The notes: generated from the sequence alone by a model not told the origin. Positions 9,532 to 24,052 are shown, numbered from the stretch's first letter. The stretch is DNA of 64,000 bases from Mycobacterium lepromatosis (GCF_000975265.2 NZ_CP083405.1:992001-1056000), one strand, 5' to 3'. Program-made: numbers and translations.

Positions 9532-10382
9532 AGCTGCCTCCGGTGGGCTGCTCGGGAGCGGACTCTGCGAGCGAAATAGCGCCCGTCGACAACGTCCAGA
9601 GCGATCGACTGACCGAACGTAGTGGACAGATTTTCTGCTGTCAGCACGTCGGACAGCAAACCCGCGGCGACGACCTTGGCCTCAGACAGCAGCAGGCAGT
9701 GGCTAAAGCCAGGCGGAACCTCCTCCACGTGGTTGGTGACGAGCACTAGCGCCGGAGCGCACGCGTCGGCGGCCAGATCTGCCAGCCGGGCAACCAACTC
9801 CTCGCGAGCACCCAAGTCGAGACTGGCGACAGGTTCATCGAGCAGCAGTAGTTCCGGATCGGTCATCAATGCCCGAGCAATCAGCACCCGTTTGCGCTCG
9901 CCTTCAGACAGTGTACCGAAGGTGCGGTCGGCGAGGTGTTCGGCACCCACACTTTCCAGCATGTCGATCGCCCGCTGGTAGTCGACACCTTCGTACCGTT
10001 CGCGCCAGCGTCCCAGCACCGCATAGCCCGCCGACACCACGAGATCACGCACCACTTCATTGTTTGGCACCCGCTGCGCCAGAGCCGACGAACTCAAGCC
10101 AATGCGCGCACGCAACTCGGAGATGTCGACGCGCCCCAGCCGCTCACCGAGCACATAGGCAACGCCCGTCGACGGGTGGTCGGCCGCCGCAGCAATGCGC
10201 AGCAGCGACGTCTTGCCGGCCCCATTGGGGCCGATAATCACCCAACGTTCGTCGAGTTCCACTGCCCAATCCAGCGGCCCAACCAGGACACGCCCTTCGC
10301 ATCGAAGAGATACGTTCTTAAAGTCGATCAGCAGATCGGGATCGGCTGCGTCGCTGCCAGTTTCAGGGCCAAGTTGGGGCAC
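9528..10382 (-). CDS. ABC transporter ATP-binding protein, Rv3041c-like
   Basis: 284 residues. It carries Walker A GPNGAGKTSLL, a Q-loop region, the ABC signature LSEGERKRVLIAR, Walker B LLLLDEPVASLD and an H-loop LVTNHVEE. No membrane permease lies next to it, so it is either an orphan ATPase working with a distant permease or a soluble ABC protein. Its closest textbook likeness is single-domain iron/molybdate-type importers. The first codons are in frame with no better start. It overlaps the NUDIX gene (ATGA) and follows serB2 by 73 nt, so the five-gene run is probably one operon. Confidence 0.85.
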   Translation of the reverse strand: MPQLGPETGSDAADPDLLIDFKNVSLRCEGRVLVGPLDWAVELDERWVIIGPNGAGKTSLLRIAAAADHPSTGVAYVLGERLGRVDISELRARIGLSSSALAQRVPNNEVVRDLVVSAGYAVLGRWRERYEGVDYQRAIDMLESVGAEHLADRTFGTLSEGERKRVLIARALMTDPELLLLDEPVASLDLGAREELVARLADLAADACAPALVLVTNHVEEVPPGFSHCLLLSEAKVVAAGLLSDVLTAENLSTTFGQSIALDVVDGRYFARRVRSRAAHRRQL

Positions 10383-10455
10383 CCGAACATCGTGCCGTAC
10401 TGCGATGCCACGACAACTGCCGGGTCGCCCCCGACCAGGTTGCCACGGGAAGCGC

Positions 10456-13456
<3,001 letters not shown>

Positions 13457-13550
13457 CAGCTCCTCCAGACATCCATTCCGGACAGGGGGCACACTACGCA
13501 TTACAGACAGGGATCCTAGTCCCCGAACAGGTGGACGGTAGATCTGGTCC

Positions 13551-13585
13551 TCAATAGTATAAATATACTTATAATATAATAATTA
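13551..13585. promoter_or_regulatory. AT-only tract between ctaD and fecB
   Basis: About 35 bp almost free of G and C, including TATAAATATACTTATAATATA, in the gap between the divergent ctaD and fecB genes. It contains several TATAAT-like -10 possibilities on both strands. It could be a promoter core or a decaying short-repeat tract; no consensus settles this. Confidence 0.35.
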
Positions 13586-13666
13586 CCGCTGCATTATGCC
13601 TCATCGAGTTCAGTGTGGCATGCATCATCGTCGGAACCGAACTGACCGGATGTTACGGTCAAACCC

Positions 13667-14785
13667 GTGTCATCCGTCACAATGCCACCCCTATGGCTAT
13701 TCACCAGGGCCATCGTCGCAGTAGCGTCAGCGGTGATAGCAGTGGGTAGCGGTTGTGGGTCGGCACAGCCCGGCAGCAAACCATCGTCACCCACCCGGTC
13801 ACTGCTCACCCCCACCACTCAAATCGCGGGAGCCAGTGTGCTCGGAAACGAGCGCCGGCCGGACCAAGCGTGCGCACCCGAGCCAGCCGCGATTGATCCA
13901 GGGCCGCCGACACGGCCGGCCCACAACGCCGCGGGAGTCACACCAGATGTGGCCCAGGTACCAGCCGAGGCACAGCGCATTGTGGTGCTGGCCGGTGACC
14001 AGCTCGATACACTATGCGCGCTTGGCTTGCAATCCCGAGTCGCCGCCGCCGCATTGCCGAACGGTTCCGTAAACCAGCCCTCCTACCTGGGCAACGCCGT
14101 GCATGGCCTGCCCGACGTCGGTACCCGCAGAGCCCCGAACCTGGGAGCCATTGCGGCGACTCAACCGGATCTGATTCTGGGCTCTCAAGCGTTGACGCCG
14201 AAGTTGTATCCGCAGCTAACGGCGATCGCCCCAACGGTGTTCACCGCAGCACCGGGCGCAAGCTGGGAAGACAACCTTCGTGGTGTCGGCGCTGCCACGG
14301 CGCGCAACGATGCCGTAAACGCACTGATCAACGGCTTCTCCCAACGGACCACCCATATCGGGGCCACTCATGACGCAACCCACTACCAAGCGTCCATCGT
14401 CCAGCTGACCACCAACACAATGCGGGTGTACGGATCGAATAACTTCCCGGCCCGCGTGCTCACCGCGGTCGGAGTGGACCGACCCATGTCACAGCGATTC
14501 ACCGACAAGGCTTATATTGAGATCGGCACCACCGATGCTGATCTCGCGAAGGCGCCGGATTTCTCCGCGGTTGACGCCGACATCATCTACGTATCGTGCA
14601 CCTCACCGGCAGTCACAAAGCGCGCCGCCACCGTCCTGGACAGCGGCCCGTGGCGCAAGCTATCCGCTAATCATGACAACCGTGTTTTCATCGTCAACGA
14701 TGAAGTGTGGCAGACCGGCGAGGGCTTGATCGCAGCCCGCGGCATCGTTGATGACCTACGGTGGATCAACGCGCCAATCAACTAA
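13667..14785 (+). CDS. fecB: Substrate-binding lipoprotein FecB (iron-siderophore/heme type)
   Basis: 372 residues from GTG 13667; ATG 13682 is a plausible alternative that keeps the signal peptide. A hydrophobic stretch TRAIVAVASAVIAVGSGC ends at a lipobox Cys, so it is a membrane-anchored periplasmic-type protein. The periplasmic binding domain (PeripBP_2) begins near AQRIVVLAGDQLDTLCALG and includes LGAIAATQPDLILGSQ, FTAAPGASWEDNLRGVG and a C-terminal NDEVWQTGEGLIAARGIVDDL. In M. tuberculosis FecB is linked to iron/heme acquisition and to antibiotic tolerance (recalled). No transport partners lie nearby. Confidence 0.9.
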   Translation: MSSVTMPPLWLFTRAIVAVASAVIAVGSGCGSAQPGSKPSSPTRSLLTPTTQIAGASVLGNERRPDQACAPEPAAIDPGPPTRPAHNAAGVTPDVAQVPAEAQRIVVLAGDQLDTLCALGLQSRVAAAALPNGSVNQPSYLGNAVHGLPDVGTRRAPNLGAIAATQPDLILGSQALTPKLYPQLTAIAPTVFTAAPGASWEDNLRGVGAATARNDAVNALINGFSQRTTHIGATHDATHYQASIVQLTTNTMRVYGSNNFPARVLTAVGVDRPMSQRFTDKAYIEIGTTDADLAKAPDFSAVDADIIYVSCTSPAVTKRAATVLDSGPWRKLSANHDNRVFIVNDEVWQTGEGLIAARGIVDDLRWINAPIN

Positions 14786-14795
14786 TATCGTACGC

Positions 14796-14926
14796 CTGAA
14801 GTTCGTTTAATATTCGCCGAGCATAAGATCACACCGACCCTCTTCAGGGCATGTCACCGCGACCTTGTCAATATCCGCGGTAGCCACCGATAGCGGATTC
14901 CAGCAAGTTTATAAAACGAACTTCAG
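14796..14926. repeat. 13-bp perfect inverted repeat with a wide spacer between fecB and adhC
   Basis: CTGAAGTTCGTTT at 14796-14808 and its exact reverse complement AAACGAACTTCAG at 14914-14926 are separated by 105 bp, in the fecB-adhC gap. The distance is too great for a simple terminator. It may be two half-sites of a dispersed repeat or the ends of a small decayed element. Confidence 0.5.
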
Positions 14927-15102
14927 ACGCAAGGCACCAGTGATTGAGCGCAAGTGCGGTAAAGCCGGGCCGTAGCGGGTTACCACTATACGACCTATTA
15001 CCCGTACCCGCCTGCCCCGATCGAGGGGGCAGAGATAGGCTTTGGGTATTCACCAGCTATGAAGTCGCACGTGTCAAACCACAGAAGGAAGATTTAGGTG
15101 CC

Positions 15103-16143
15103 ATGACTACCGTCTCCGCCTACGCCGCCACGTCGGCGACTGAACCGCTGACCAAAGTCACCATCAACCGTCGTGACCCGGGTCCGCACGACGTAGCGAT
15201 CCAGATCCAGTTCGCCGGGATCTGCCACTCCGATATCCATACCGTCAAAGCTGAGTGGGGCCAACCGAATTACCCCGTGGTCCCAGGCCATGAGATCGCT
15301 GGCGTGGTGACTGCGGTGGGCACTGAAGTCACCAAGCACAAGGTGGGCGACCGCGTCGGCGTGGGCTGTATGGTGGACTCTTGCGGTGAATGCAGCAGCT
15401 GCCTGGCTGGCATCGAGCAGTACTGTAAACGGGGTGCGACCTTTACCTACAACTCGATCGGCACAGACGGCCAGTCAACACAAGGCGGCTACAGCCAGGC
15501 AATCGTCGTCGACGAGAACTTTGTTGTACACATCCCCGATGCGCTACCGCTGGACACCGCTGCGCCGTTGCTGTGCTCGGGCATCACGCTCTACTCACCG
15601 CTTAAGCATTGGAATGCTAAGCCGGGCACACGGCTCGCAATCATCGGTTTGGGCGGCCTGGGGCACATGGGTGTCAAGCTAGGCAGGAAGATGGGCTGTG
15701 AAGTGACGGTGCTGTCCCAGTCGCTGAAGAAGATGGAGGACGGACTGCGGCTGGGTGCCAGCAACTATTACGCAACCGCCGATCCCGACACCTTCCGCAA
15801 ACTGCGTGGCAGCTTCGACCTGATTCTCAACACCGTCTCGGCGAATCTAGATCTCGGCAAATACCTGAACCTGCTTGATGTCAATGGCACACTCGTCGAG
15901 CTGGGCATCCCCGAGCACCCGATGCTGGTGCCGGCATTCGCGCTGGCGCTCATGCGGCGCAGCCTATCTGGGTCGAACATCGGCGGGATCACCGAAACCC
16001 AGGAAATGCTGAATTTCATTACCGAACATGGTGTTACACCCGAAATCGAGCTCATCGAACCGGATTACATCAACGAAGCCTATGATCGAGTGCTGGCAAG
16101 CGACGTGCGATACCGCTTCGTCATAAACATATCAAGTTTGTAA
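15103..16143 (+). CDS. adhC: Zinc-dependent alcohol dehydrogenase AdhC (cinnamyl-type)
   Basis: 346 residues from ATG 15103, preceded by GAAGGAAG. The upstream open frame back to 14944 is discarded. Catalytic zinc ligands are visible in [15 protein letters not shown] and [10 protein letters not shown]. The structural zinc site is the four-Cys lobe in [15 protein letters not shown]. The NADP-binding fold begins at [20 protein letters not shown]. It belongs to the YahK/CAD-like branch that reduces aliphatic and aromatic aldehydes with NADPH; in mycobacteria a lipid-related role has been suggested. It stands alone on the plus strand. Confidence 0.93.
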   Translation: MTTVSAYAATSATEPLTKVTINRRDPGPHDVAIQIQFAGICHSDIHTVKAEWGQPNYPVVPGHEIAGVVTAVGTEVTKHKVGDRVGVGCMVDSCGECSSCLAGIEQYCKRGATFTYNSIGTDGQSTQGGYSQAIVVDENFVVHIPDALPLDTAAPLLCSGITLYSPLKHWNAKPGTRLAIIGLGGLGHMGVKLGRKMGCEVTVLSQSLKKMEDGLRLGASNYYATADPDTFRKLRGSFDLILNTVSANLDLGKYLNLLDVNGTLVELGIPEHPMLVPAFALALMRRSLSGSNIGGITETQEMLNFITEHGVTPEIELIEPDYINEAYDRVLASDVRYRFVINISSL

Positions 16144-16504
16144 AGCTGTGACGTCGGCGTGGCTTTGCCATGAGCTGGCTTCATCGCCAGCATGGACGAC
16201 ACCTGAGATGCCGGCCAACGGCCAGCCAGCGACGAAGACATATTCCGCAACTGCGGGCAAATCTGTAGGCACAAGCCGTGACTCAACGTGACATGAGTGT
16301 AACAACCGGTTGGTCAACTAGTCGGTAGTGCAAGCGCTTTCCTTTGAGCCATCAACAGCTATAAATTAAAGTCATATTGTCCGCGCTTCTTCAACGGGGG
16401 CACCGAAACGTTTATTGATGACTGCATCTACTCTTGTTTGCCTTGCGCCAACCACGAGTTGTGGCGGCTGACCAAACCGAAATTCGAGGTAGACACAGAA
16501 CGGT

Positions 16505-16799
16505 TCACGGCTTTCTGAAATGGTACGACACTTCGATAGGCTGGCCGTCGACGTCCTCCCAGGGTAACACGTACGGAGTGTGCTTGGTTCGTGGCAGTCC
16601 ACAGGACCTCAATACCGAGACCAAAAGACACCTGCCAGGGTCCGGGTTGTCCCGGCCTGAATAACCCGCTTGGTCTATGCCTTTTCCCGAAACAAACAGC
16701 ATGTTTCACGGCTTCGGCGTGGTTCCACAGGCGCCCGGTTACTTCCATCGCTAGCTCACCTATGTAAAGACGAATGTCACTATTGCGGTCATACCGCAA
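16505..16799 (-). pseudogene. Short unassigned gene remnant between adhC and nrdF
   Basis: Reading down from 16799, the minus strand gives RLYIGELAMEVTGRLWNHAE, then near 16705 shifts frame to MLFVSGKGIDQAGYSGRD, later PYVLPWEDVDGQPIEVSY. Joined, this makes a protein of about 98 residues. I do not recognise the family. In M. tuberculosis two short hypothetical genes (Rv3046c, Rv3047c) occupy this gap on this strand, and this may be one of them. A single frameshift is the only visible damage, so sequencing error or programmed shift cannot be excluded. Confidence 0.35.
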
Positions 16800-16884
16800 T
16801 AGATCCAGCGGTATGACCGCCAGGAAGGGTGATGAAACGCCAGTTGACGCCGAAATTTTTGAAATCGATTAGGCAACGAGGAGC

Positions 16885-17106
16885 ATGTCACGGCCCATGG
16901 GGATATCGATCGTCGAATTCCACCAAGTATTTGAGAACCGTCCCCGCTGGGTACCATATAAGAAAGACCGAACCACCACGTATTTGATAGTAGAGTGCAC
17001 AAACCGACACCGGCCAATCGTTGCCGCAGTAATTTACGACGAAACTGCGCCACGCAGTTCATCCCATTACGTCGCGCAAGTAGCCGAAGACCATAAGATC
17101 AAGTAA
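16885..17106 (+). CDS. BrnT-like toxin, small, possibly decayed
   Basis: 73 residues. The pattern EFHQVFENRPRWVPYKKDRT, TTYLIVECTNRHRPIVAAVIY, then a C-terminal SHYVAQVAEDHKIK resembles BrnT-type ribonuclease toxins (short beta-strand core, '...GRTDDGRPLVVAFVY...' followed by '...RPITAWEA'). It is shorter than a typical BrnT and the usual arginines in the last strand are replaced, so it may be inactive. The Shine-Dalgarno (GAGGAG) is unusually close to the ATG. A ribbon-helix-helix gene follows 28 bp later, the expected partner order. If active it would cleave RNA when unbound by antitoxin. Confidence 0.4.
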   Translation: MSRPMGISIVEFHQVFENRPRWVPYKKDRTTTYLIVECTNRHRPIVAAVIYDETAPRSSSHYVAQVAEDHKIK

Positions 17107-17134
17107 AGGGACTCTGGAGGGTAGACTGGATGAT

Positions 17135-17400
17135 ATGATCGACAACCACAAACATCGCAAGAATGACGCTCAACTCGCAGATAAGCCTGAGAAGACGCGA
17201 TCTACCCGACGGAGTAGAGCGAACCCAATTGACGAAGGTTAACCAAGGCGGCCCGAGAAGCCTGAGAAGAGGCAAGACACGGCAATGGTCAGCATTCGTC
17301 TCACAACCGAAGAGTTGAGCGTTGCTCAAGAAACACGACGGCCATGGCCTCAACGTGAGCCGGTACGTGTGCAACAACACTCTGTGCCCTCAGCACTCGG
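17135..17400 (+). pseudogene. Ribbon-helix-helix (CopG/BrnA-like) antitoxin, broken
   Basis: From ATG 17135 the frame gives a charged linker (MIDNHKHRKNDAQLADKPEK), then a stop near 17240. In the same frame it continues to MVSIRLTTEELSVAQ, a ribbon-helix-helix DNA-binding strand and helix. A +1 shift then gives HGLNVSRYVCNNTLC, which matches the usual second helix ('...GLNVSRYVRNTL'). So there is one nonsense codon and one frameshift. The order toxin then antitoxin fits the small protein at 16885. Past 17400 a further coding-like segment (LLGDPKNYVRQVVTGSIRDALLRR, 17488-17688) is not recognised. Confidence 0.5.
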
Positions 17401-17760
17401 CGGACCCGACCCCGTTAGGACTGCTTGTCGCCGATAGTACTTCGCCAAACATACCAACACCCGCAGGCACGCTAACTTACCCAATCGATGTGCTCTACTA
17501 CTACAGACCTCCCCTCCGCCGAGCGTCTATGTCAAAGAGACAGGTCCCTCGGCGGCCTCCTAGGAGACCCGAAAAACTATGTCCGTCAAGTAGTGACCGG
17601 ATCAATCCGCGATGCGCTGCTTCGCCGCCGGCACAGCTCACCCAGCGTTCGAGCGTCTATCGCCGCAAATAGGGTGGCTTCGAAATAGAAAACTAACCGA
17701 TCAGGAGTTTTGCTGGATCAAGCTAGTAGAACTGAAGGTAACGCGGCTGAACTGCGACCT

Positions 17761-18747
<987 letters not shown>

Positions 18748-18797
18748 TCACGCGCTTTAGTCAGCTGACAGTCTGCCCCGCTGTACTCGGGATTTAA

Positions 18798-18845
18798 ACA
18801 CTACCCTTGGGGTCCAAGATACCGCCGCAACACAATAAGTAGTGT
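18798..18845. promoter_or_regulatory. Tandem NrdR-box-like sites upstream of nrdF
   Basis: Two 16-bp sites start 32 bp apart: ACACTACCCTTGGGGT at 18798-18813 and ACACAATAAGTAGTGT at 18830-18845. The second fits the NrdR consensus (acaCwAtATaTwGtgt) almost perfectly. The first is weaker. NrdR normally binds pairs about three helical turns apart, as here. They lie 63-110 bp upstream of the nrdF start. Confidence 0.75.
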
Positions 18846-18894
18846 TTGCGCGTCGCCTAGCCCAGCCGTCTAATTCGCCACCGTGAACGGCGCA

Positions 18895-20446
18895 TGCCGG
18901 TGCGATGAACCCATTCCCACTCCAAAAGAATTGGTTATTCGCAGGCTTGACCGAACGGGTTCCACACCAGTACTGCCAAGTGTAGCTGCCCCAGAGCACG
19001 GTGTCTTACCATGCTCATCGAGATACCAGCTGCTGCAACTGCCGCTTTCCACACCGAGTTAGCCAAATTGTCCTTGCAACTCGTCGTTGAAACGGTCCTG
19101 CGCGGCACGCGTCGGAGCCAGCGCCTGTGCGCCTAACCGGTCGCACGTCGCAATCGCGTCGACTACATAGCGGATTTGGGATTCGATCATGAACACGACG
19201 GAGTTGTGCCCTAGTCCGGTGTTGGGTCCTAGCAGGAAGAACAAATTAGGCATATCAGCGACAGTGATCCCACGGTGAGCGGTAATGCCCTCACGGTTCC
19301 AGCGATCTACCAGATTCTCACCGTGGCGTCCTTTAATCTGGACATAGATGTAAGGAGTCGGTGGCATGAAAACCGGTACCGTAGATGATCACGTCCACTT
19401 CTCGGAAGGACGCACAGCCAGTACCGTCGACAGTGACGATCCCGTCGCGCGTGATTCGGCTGATAGCTTCGGTGACCAATTCGGTCTTTGAGTTCGCGAT
19501 TCCCCGGTAATAACTGGAAGAGTTCAGGATTCGCTTGCACCCGATGAGGTAGTGCGGAACAAGCTTGTGACGCAGCTCGCGGTCTTTCACCGAGTGGCGG
19601 ATGTTCCATTCGGCGAGGGCTTCGATGACCTTGAGCGTGTTCGGTCACTTCGTCATGCCGTATGCCAACGCCTCATGCGCCAGTAGATACCGGCACGCAG
19701 CAAGGCCCGTAGTCCCAGGACATTCGTCAGAACGCGCCGCAGCCGCAATGGCAGTTCTACGTTAATGCGCGGCACCACCCAGGGTAGGGTGCGTTGATAG
19801 AGCTGGAGTTCGGCAACCTGGCAGATGCCCTCCGGCACGATTTGGATCGCGCTGGCGCCAGTCCCGATCATCGCCACCCGCTTTCCAGTCAAATCTACAC
19901 CGTGATCCTAGTGCGCGGAATGGAAAGCAGAGCAGCGGAATTCGTCACGCCTTCGATATCAGGGATAGACGGGATATGCAGCGCACCGCTCCCCGAGATC
20001 AAGAACTGGGCGACGTATTCTCGCCCATAGGAGGTGAACACATGCCACCGGTACTTGTCCTCGTCCCAGTGGCCACGATCAACCAGCGAGTTGAAAACGA
20101 TGTAACGACGCAGTTCATATTTCTCAGTCACTCCCTTGAGGTAGTCCCGAACCTCGGGTTGGTAGGAAAACCGGTGCTTCCAATCCGGCTTGGGCGCGAA
20201 TGAGAAGGAATACAGGTGAGACAGGATGTCGCATGCGCAGCCGGGGTAACTGTTGTCCCGCCACATACCGCTGACGTCGTCGACCTTCTCCGGGATCACA
20301 AAGTCAACGCCTTGCCGTTGTAACGCAATTGCCATCCCCAGACCAGAAAACCCTGTACCAAGAATGAGAACACGGGTGTGCACCGACTGATGGCCCTCGA
20401 GCGTCAGCTCGGCATGGGTGTCCAGTGGATTCCCGGCATTTGTCAT
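18895..20446 (-). pseudogene. Baeyer-Villiger/flavin monooxygenase (Rv3049c-like), decayed
   Basis: Starts at 20446 with an intact-looking first 180 residues: FAD motif RVLILGTGFSGLGMAIALQR, YPGCACDILSHLYSFSFAP, and LISGSGALHIPSIPDIEG. After a frameshift at about 19900 it continues with VAMIGTGASAIQIVPE (NADP motif), then YGTGFHAT near 19390, MPNLFFLLGPNTGLGHNSVV at about 19240 and, after further shifts, CSSWYLDEHGKT and YTWQYWCGTRSVKP near 18950-19020. All the expected domains are present but in at least four frames. It lay between nrdF and the TetR gene, as in M. tuberculosis. No functional enzyme is expected. Confidence 0.9.
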
Positions 20447-20597
20447 GTTGAATCAGTCTTCCTATGAGGGCCGGTGCGCGAAATGCGCATCTTTGGCCTA
20501 GGCATCTAGCTGTCGCAAATATCCGATACCCAAGGCATCGTATACAAATACGGCATGTGTTTAGCGATCATCATGGCGATGTCAACGCCGCCAATGC

Positions 20598-21308
20598 TCA
20601 GCTCGCGGAGCGATCGAGTGGTACTGCATCGTGGATCGGCCGGTCAGGATTCATCGAGATGCCAAGCGTCTCCGCGGTTCCGACGATGACGGCCATCATG
20701 ATGGTCGTCAGATGCGCAACGAACTGCTCACGTGGCATCCGCCGCGGGCTATCGGGTTCGGGACCCAACCACCACTCAGTGGCCGACGCAACCGATCCGA
20801 AGGCAGCGAACGCGGCAAGTTCAATAGCTGCGCGGTTCAGCTCCATTGTCCGTAACTCGTTGTTGAACATCTCGGCCATAGTCAGGGTGATTTCGCGACC
20901 TTCGTCGAGGGTCCGCACTGTCGCCTCGGACTGCGCTGAGAACCGGCCTTGGATGAAAACCCGCAACACGTTGGGATGCTTGTCGACGAGGCTGACATAT
21001 TCTTCGACGCTGCGCCGAATGACTTCGCGAGCCGCGTCGGTAGCTAAGTCAATAGCCGGGAAGATCGCCGACCACAGCATGTCACGCAGACGTATGCCGA
21101 TGGCCTTGAACAGATCGGCCTTGTCAGTGAAGTGCCGGTAAATCTTGGGCTTAGCGGTTCCAGCTTCTTCGGCGATTTCTCGCACACTGACCTCGGGCCC
21201 CAGTCGGTCGAGAGCGCGAAAAGCCGCATCGACGATTTCGCCGCGCACTTTCTTACGGTGTTCACGCCAACGTTCACTGCGTGCGTCGATCTTCACCTCG
21301 GGCTTCAT
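20598..21308 (-). CDS. TetR-family transcriptional regulator, Rv3050c-like
   Basis: 236 residues from ATG 21308; the open frame upstream to 21452 is not coding-like. The N-terminal helix-turn-helix is clear: REIVDAAFRALDRLG, VSVREIAEEAGTAKPKIYRHF, then TDKADLFKAIG. The C-terminal ligand domain resembles that of M. tuberculosis Rv3050c. The neighbouring monooxygenase gene, a natural target in the ancestor, is dead, yet this regulator is intact, so it probably controls something else now, including perhaps itself. It lies between nrdE and the dead monooxygenase on the same strand. Confidence 0.88.
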   Translation of the reverse strand: MKPEVKIDARSERWREHRKKVRGEIVDAAFRALDRLGPEVSVREIAEEAGTAKPKIYRHFTDKADLFKAIGIRLRDMLWSAIFPAIDLATDAAREVIRRSVEEYVSLVDKHPNVLRVFIQGRFSAQSEATVRTLDEGREITLTMAEMFNNELRTMELNRAAIELAAFAAFGSVASATEWWLGPEPDSPRRMPREQFVAHLTTIMMAVIVGTAETLGISMNPDRPIHDAVPLDRSAS

Positions 21309-21470
21309 GCTGGGATAGGATCGGCTAATTCTCCCCACGTCAAATACCTTACCGGGTCGCACATGCTGACCCGCACAGCCCGACTGCTTCAACGGCTCGG
21401 GAGTGTGGATCCTGCGACGGGTCACAGGCGTGTCGCATCGCAGGATCCACACTCGCGAGGAACTGAGAAA

Positions 21471-23636
21471 CTACAGCATGCAAGACACGCAGCCCTCGAC
21501 CTCGGTGCCTTCCAGCGCCATCTGCCGCAGCCGAATGTAATACAGCGTCTTGATTCCCTTGCGCCACGCATAAATCTGCGCCTTGTTCACGTCGCGGGTG
21601 GTGGCGGTGTCTTTGAAGAACAACGTCAACGAGAGCCCTTGGTCGACGTGCTGGGTTGCCGCCGCGTATGTGTCGATGATCTTCTGGTACCCGATCTCAT
21701 AAGCGTCCTGGTAATACTCCAGGTTGTCATTGGTCATATAGGGCGCCGGATAGTAAACCCGGCCGATTTTGCCTTCCTTACGGATCTCAACTTTCGACAC
21801 GATCGGGTGGATCGACGACGTCGAATGGTTGATGTAGGAGATCGATCCGGTCGGCGGCACCGCCTGTAGGTTCTGGTTGTAGATGCCGTGTGCGGCCACC
21901 GACTTTTTCAACCGCTTCCAATCGTTTTGGGTCGGGATACGGATCCCTGCCCTAGCGAACAACTGACGCACTTTGTCAGTCTTCGGCTCCCACGTCCGTT
22001 CGATGTATTTGTCGAAGAACTCTCCCGACGCGTACTTGGACCGCTCGAAACCCTTGAAGAATGTACCTCGTTCAATCGCGATAGAGTTCGAGGCTAGCAG
22101 CACGTGAAACAACACCGTATAGAAGTAAATATTGGTGAAATCGACTCCCTCTTCGGAACCGTAGAAGATGCCTTCACGGGCCAAGTAGCCATGCAGGTTC
22201 ATCTGCCCTAGCCCGATCGCATGGGAATCATTGTTACCCTGCTCGATCGAGGGCACCGACTTAATGTGCGTCTGGTCACTCACCGCAGTCAGCGCGCGAA
22301 TCGCCACCTCAACTGTCTGCGCGAAATCCGGTGAGTCCATCGTCTTGGCAATGTTCAGCGATCCCAGGTTGCATGAAATGTCCTTGCCAACTTTGGCATA
22401 TGACAAATCGTCGTTAAACAACGACGGCGTAGACACCTGCAAGATCTCCGAGCACAGGTTCGAGTGGGTGATCCTACCTTCAATGGGGTTGGCCCGGTTC
22501 ACCGTGTCCTCGAACATGACATAGGGGTAACCGGACTCGAACTGCAGCTCGGCCAGCGTCTGGAAGAACTCCCGCGCCTTGATCTTGGTCTTGCGGATGC
22601 GTGCATCATCGAGCATCTCGTAGTACTTCTCAGTCACCGAGATATCGGCGAATGGCACCTCGTAAACCCGTTCGACATCGTACGACGAGAACAGGTACAT
22701 GTCCTCGTTGCGCTTAGCCAGCTCAAAGGTGATGTCGGGAATTACCACCCCCAGGCTCAGCGTCTTGATCCGGATCTTCTCATCGGCGTTCTCCCGCTTG
22801 GTGTCCAAGAAGCGGTATATGTCAGGGTGATGGGCGTGCAGGTACACCGCACCGGCGCCTTGGCGCGCGCCCAACTGATTGGCATACGAGAACGAATCTT
22901 CAAGCAACTTCATGATCGGAATGACGCCGGAAGACTGGTTTTCGATATTCTTGATCGGTGCACCATGCTCACGAATGTTGCTCAACAGCAAAGCAACTCC
23001 CCCGCCACGCTTGGATAGCTGTAGCGCGGAGTTGACCGATCGCCCGATCGACTCCATGTTATCCTCGATGCGCAGCAAAAAACAGCTCACCGGCTCGCCG
23101 CGTTGCTTCTTACCTGAGTTCAAAAAAGTCGGGGTAGCCGGCTGGAACCGGCCGTCGATAATCTCGTCGACGAGCTTCTCGGCTAAAACGGTGTCACCGG
23201 CTGCCAACGTGAGTGCAACCACGCAGACCCGGTCTTCGAGGCGCTCTAGATACCGCTTCCCGTCGAACGTCTTCAGCGTGTAAGAAGTGTAATACTTGAA
23301 CGCACCAAGAAACGTTGAGAACCGAAACTTCTTGGCGTAGGCACGATCCAGCAGCGACTTGACGAAGTTACGCGAGTACTGATCGAACACCTCACGCTCG
23401 TAGTAATTCTCGCGGATCAGATAGTCCAGCTTCTCGTCCTGATTATGGAAAAAGACCGTATTCTGATTGACATGCTGCAGAAAGAATTGGCGGGCCGCGA
23501 GTAAGTCCTTGTCGAACTGGATCTTGCCATCCGCATCGTACAGATTCAACATCGCGTTAAGCGCATGGTAGTCTTTTTCGTCGAACAATACGTGAGTGCC
23601 GCCGGTTACCGGCTCTGCAGTGGCGATTGGTGGCAC
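21471..23636 (-). CDS. nrdE: Ribonucleotide reductase class Ib, large (alpha) subunit NrdE
   Basis: 721 residues from GTG 23636, chosen because GAAGGA lies 6 nt upstream and the product then begins [10 protein letters not shown] like its relatives; the frame is open to 23810. It has the 10-stranded barrel signatures: [20 protein letters not shown] (active-site Cys), [10 protein letters not shown] (second Cys of the pair), [13 protein letters not shown] and the redox C-terminal tail CVSCML. It reduces ribonucleoside diphosphates using the radical from NrdF and electrons from NrdH. The start lies inside the end of nrdI (31-nt overlap), indicating coupled translation. Confidence 0.96.
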   Translation of the reverse strand: MPPIATAEPVTGGTHVLFDEKDYHALNAMLNLYDADGKIQFDKDLLAARQFFLQHVNQNTVFFHNQDEKLDYLIRENYYEREVFDQYSRNFVKSLLDRAYAKKFRFSTFLGAFKYYTSYTLKTFDGKRYLERLEDRVCVVALTLAAGDTVLAEKLVDEIIDGRFQPATPTFLNSGKKQRGEPVSCFLLRIEDNMESIGRSVNSALQLSKRGGGVALLLSNIREHGAPIKNIENQSSGVIPIMKLLEDSFSYANQLGARQGAGAVYLHAHHPDIYRFLDTKRENADEKIRIKTLSLGVVIPDITFELAKRNEDMYLFSSYDVERVYEVPFADISVTEKYYEMLDDARIRKTKIKAREFFQTLAELQFESGYPYVMFEDTVNRANPIEGRITHSNLCSEILQVSTPSLFNDDLSYAKVGKDISCNLGSLNIAKTMDSPDFAQTVEVAIRALTAVSDQTHIKSVPSIEQGNNDSHAIGLGQMNLHGYLAREGIFYGSEEGVDFTNIYFYTVLFHVLLASNSIAIERGTFFKGFERSKYASGEFFDKYIERTWEPKTDKVRQLFARAGIRIPTQNDWKRLKKSVAAHGIYNQNLQAVPPTGSISYINHSTSSIHPIVSKVEIRKEGKIGRVYYPAPYMTNDNLEYYQDAYEIGYQKIIDTYAAATQHVDQGLSLTLFFKDTATTRDVNKAQIYAWRKGIKTLYYIRLRQMALEGTEVEGCVSCML

Positions 23637-24052
23637 GTCTGTTCCTTCCAGAAATTGGCTAACCCCGCTCGGACTGCAATAACGTCGTCCTCGGTACCCA
23701 TCAGTTCGAAGCGGTAGAGGTAAGGAACACCGCATTTGCGAGAAACGACATCGCCAGCATAACAAAACTCTGCGCCGAAGTTGATGTTGCCGGCCGCGAT
23801 TACCCCGCACAGTAGTGCTCGATTATACTCGTTGTTCAAAAAGGCGATGACCTGCTTGGGGACGTAGCCGCATGCTTGAAGATCCGGAGCAGCCCGGCCG
23901 CCGCCATACGTGGGCAGCACTAATACATAGGGCTCATCGAACTCGATACGACTATGCAACGGTATCCGCGTGGCGGGAACACCTAGCTTCTGCACGAAAC
24001 GATGAGTATTCTCCGACACCGAAGAGAAATAGACTAGGTTGCGCCCCGGCAC
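23606..24052 (-). CDS. nrdI: Flavodoxin-like ribonucleotide reductase maturation protein NrdI
   Basis: About 148 residues. GTG 24052 is preferred because GGAGG lies 7 nt upstream; a TTG at 24058 would add two residues but sits too near that site. Flavodoxin fold features are present: [19 protein letters not shown] (FMN phosphate loop), VLPTYGGGR and the [19 protein letters not shown] loop. NrdI supplies the oxidant that loads the Mn2-tyrosyl radical on NrdF. It sits between nrdH and nrdE in the usual order and overlaps nrdE. Confidence 0.93.
   Translation of the reverse strand: MPGRNLVYFSSVSENTHRFVQKLGVPATRIPLHSRIEFDEPYVLVLPTYGGGRAAPDLQACGYVPKQVIAFLNNEYNRALLCGVIAAGNINFGAEFCYAGDVVSRKCGVPYLYRFELMGTEDDVIAVRAGLANFWKEQTCHQSPLQSR

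Noticed and set aside
16160..16200. Hairpin-like sequence after adhC as a terminator
   Set aside because: Stem is imperfect and no T-run follows.
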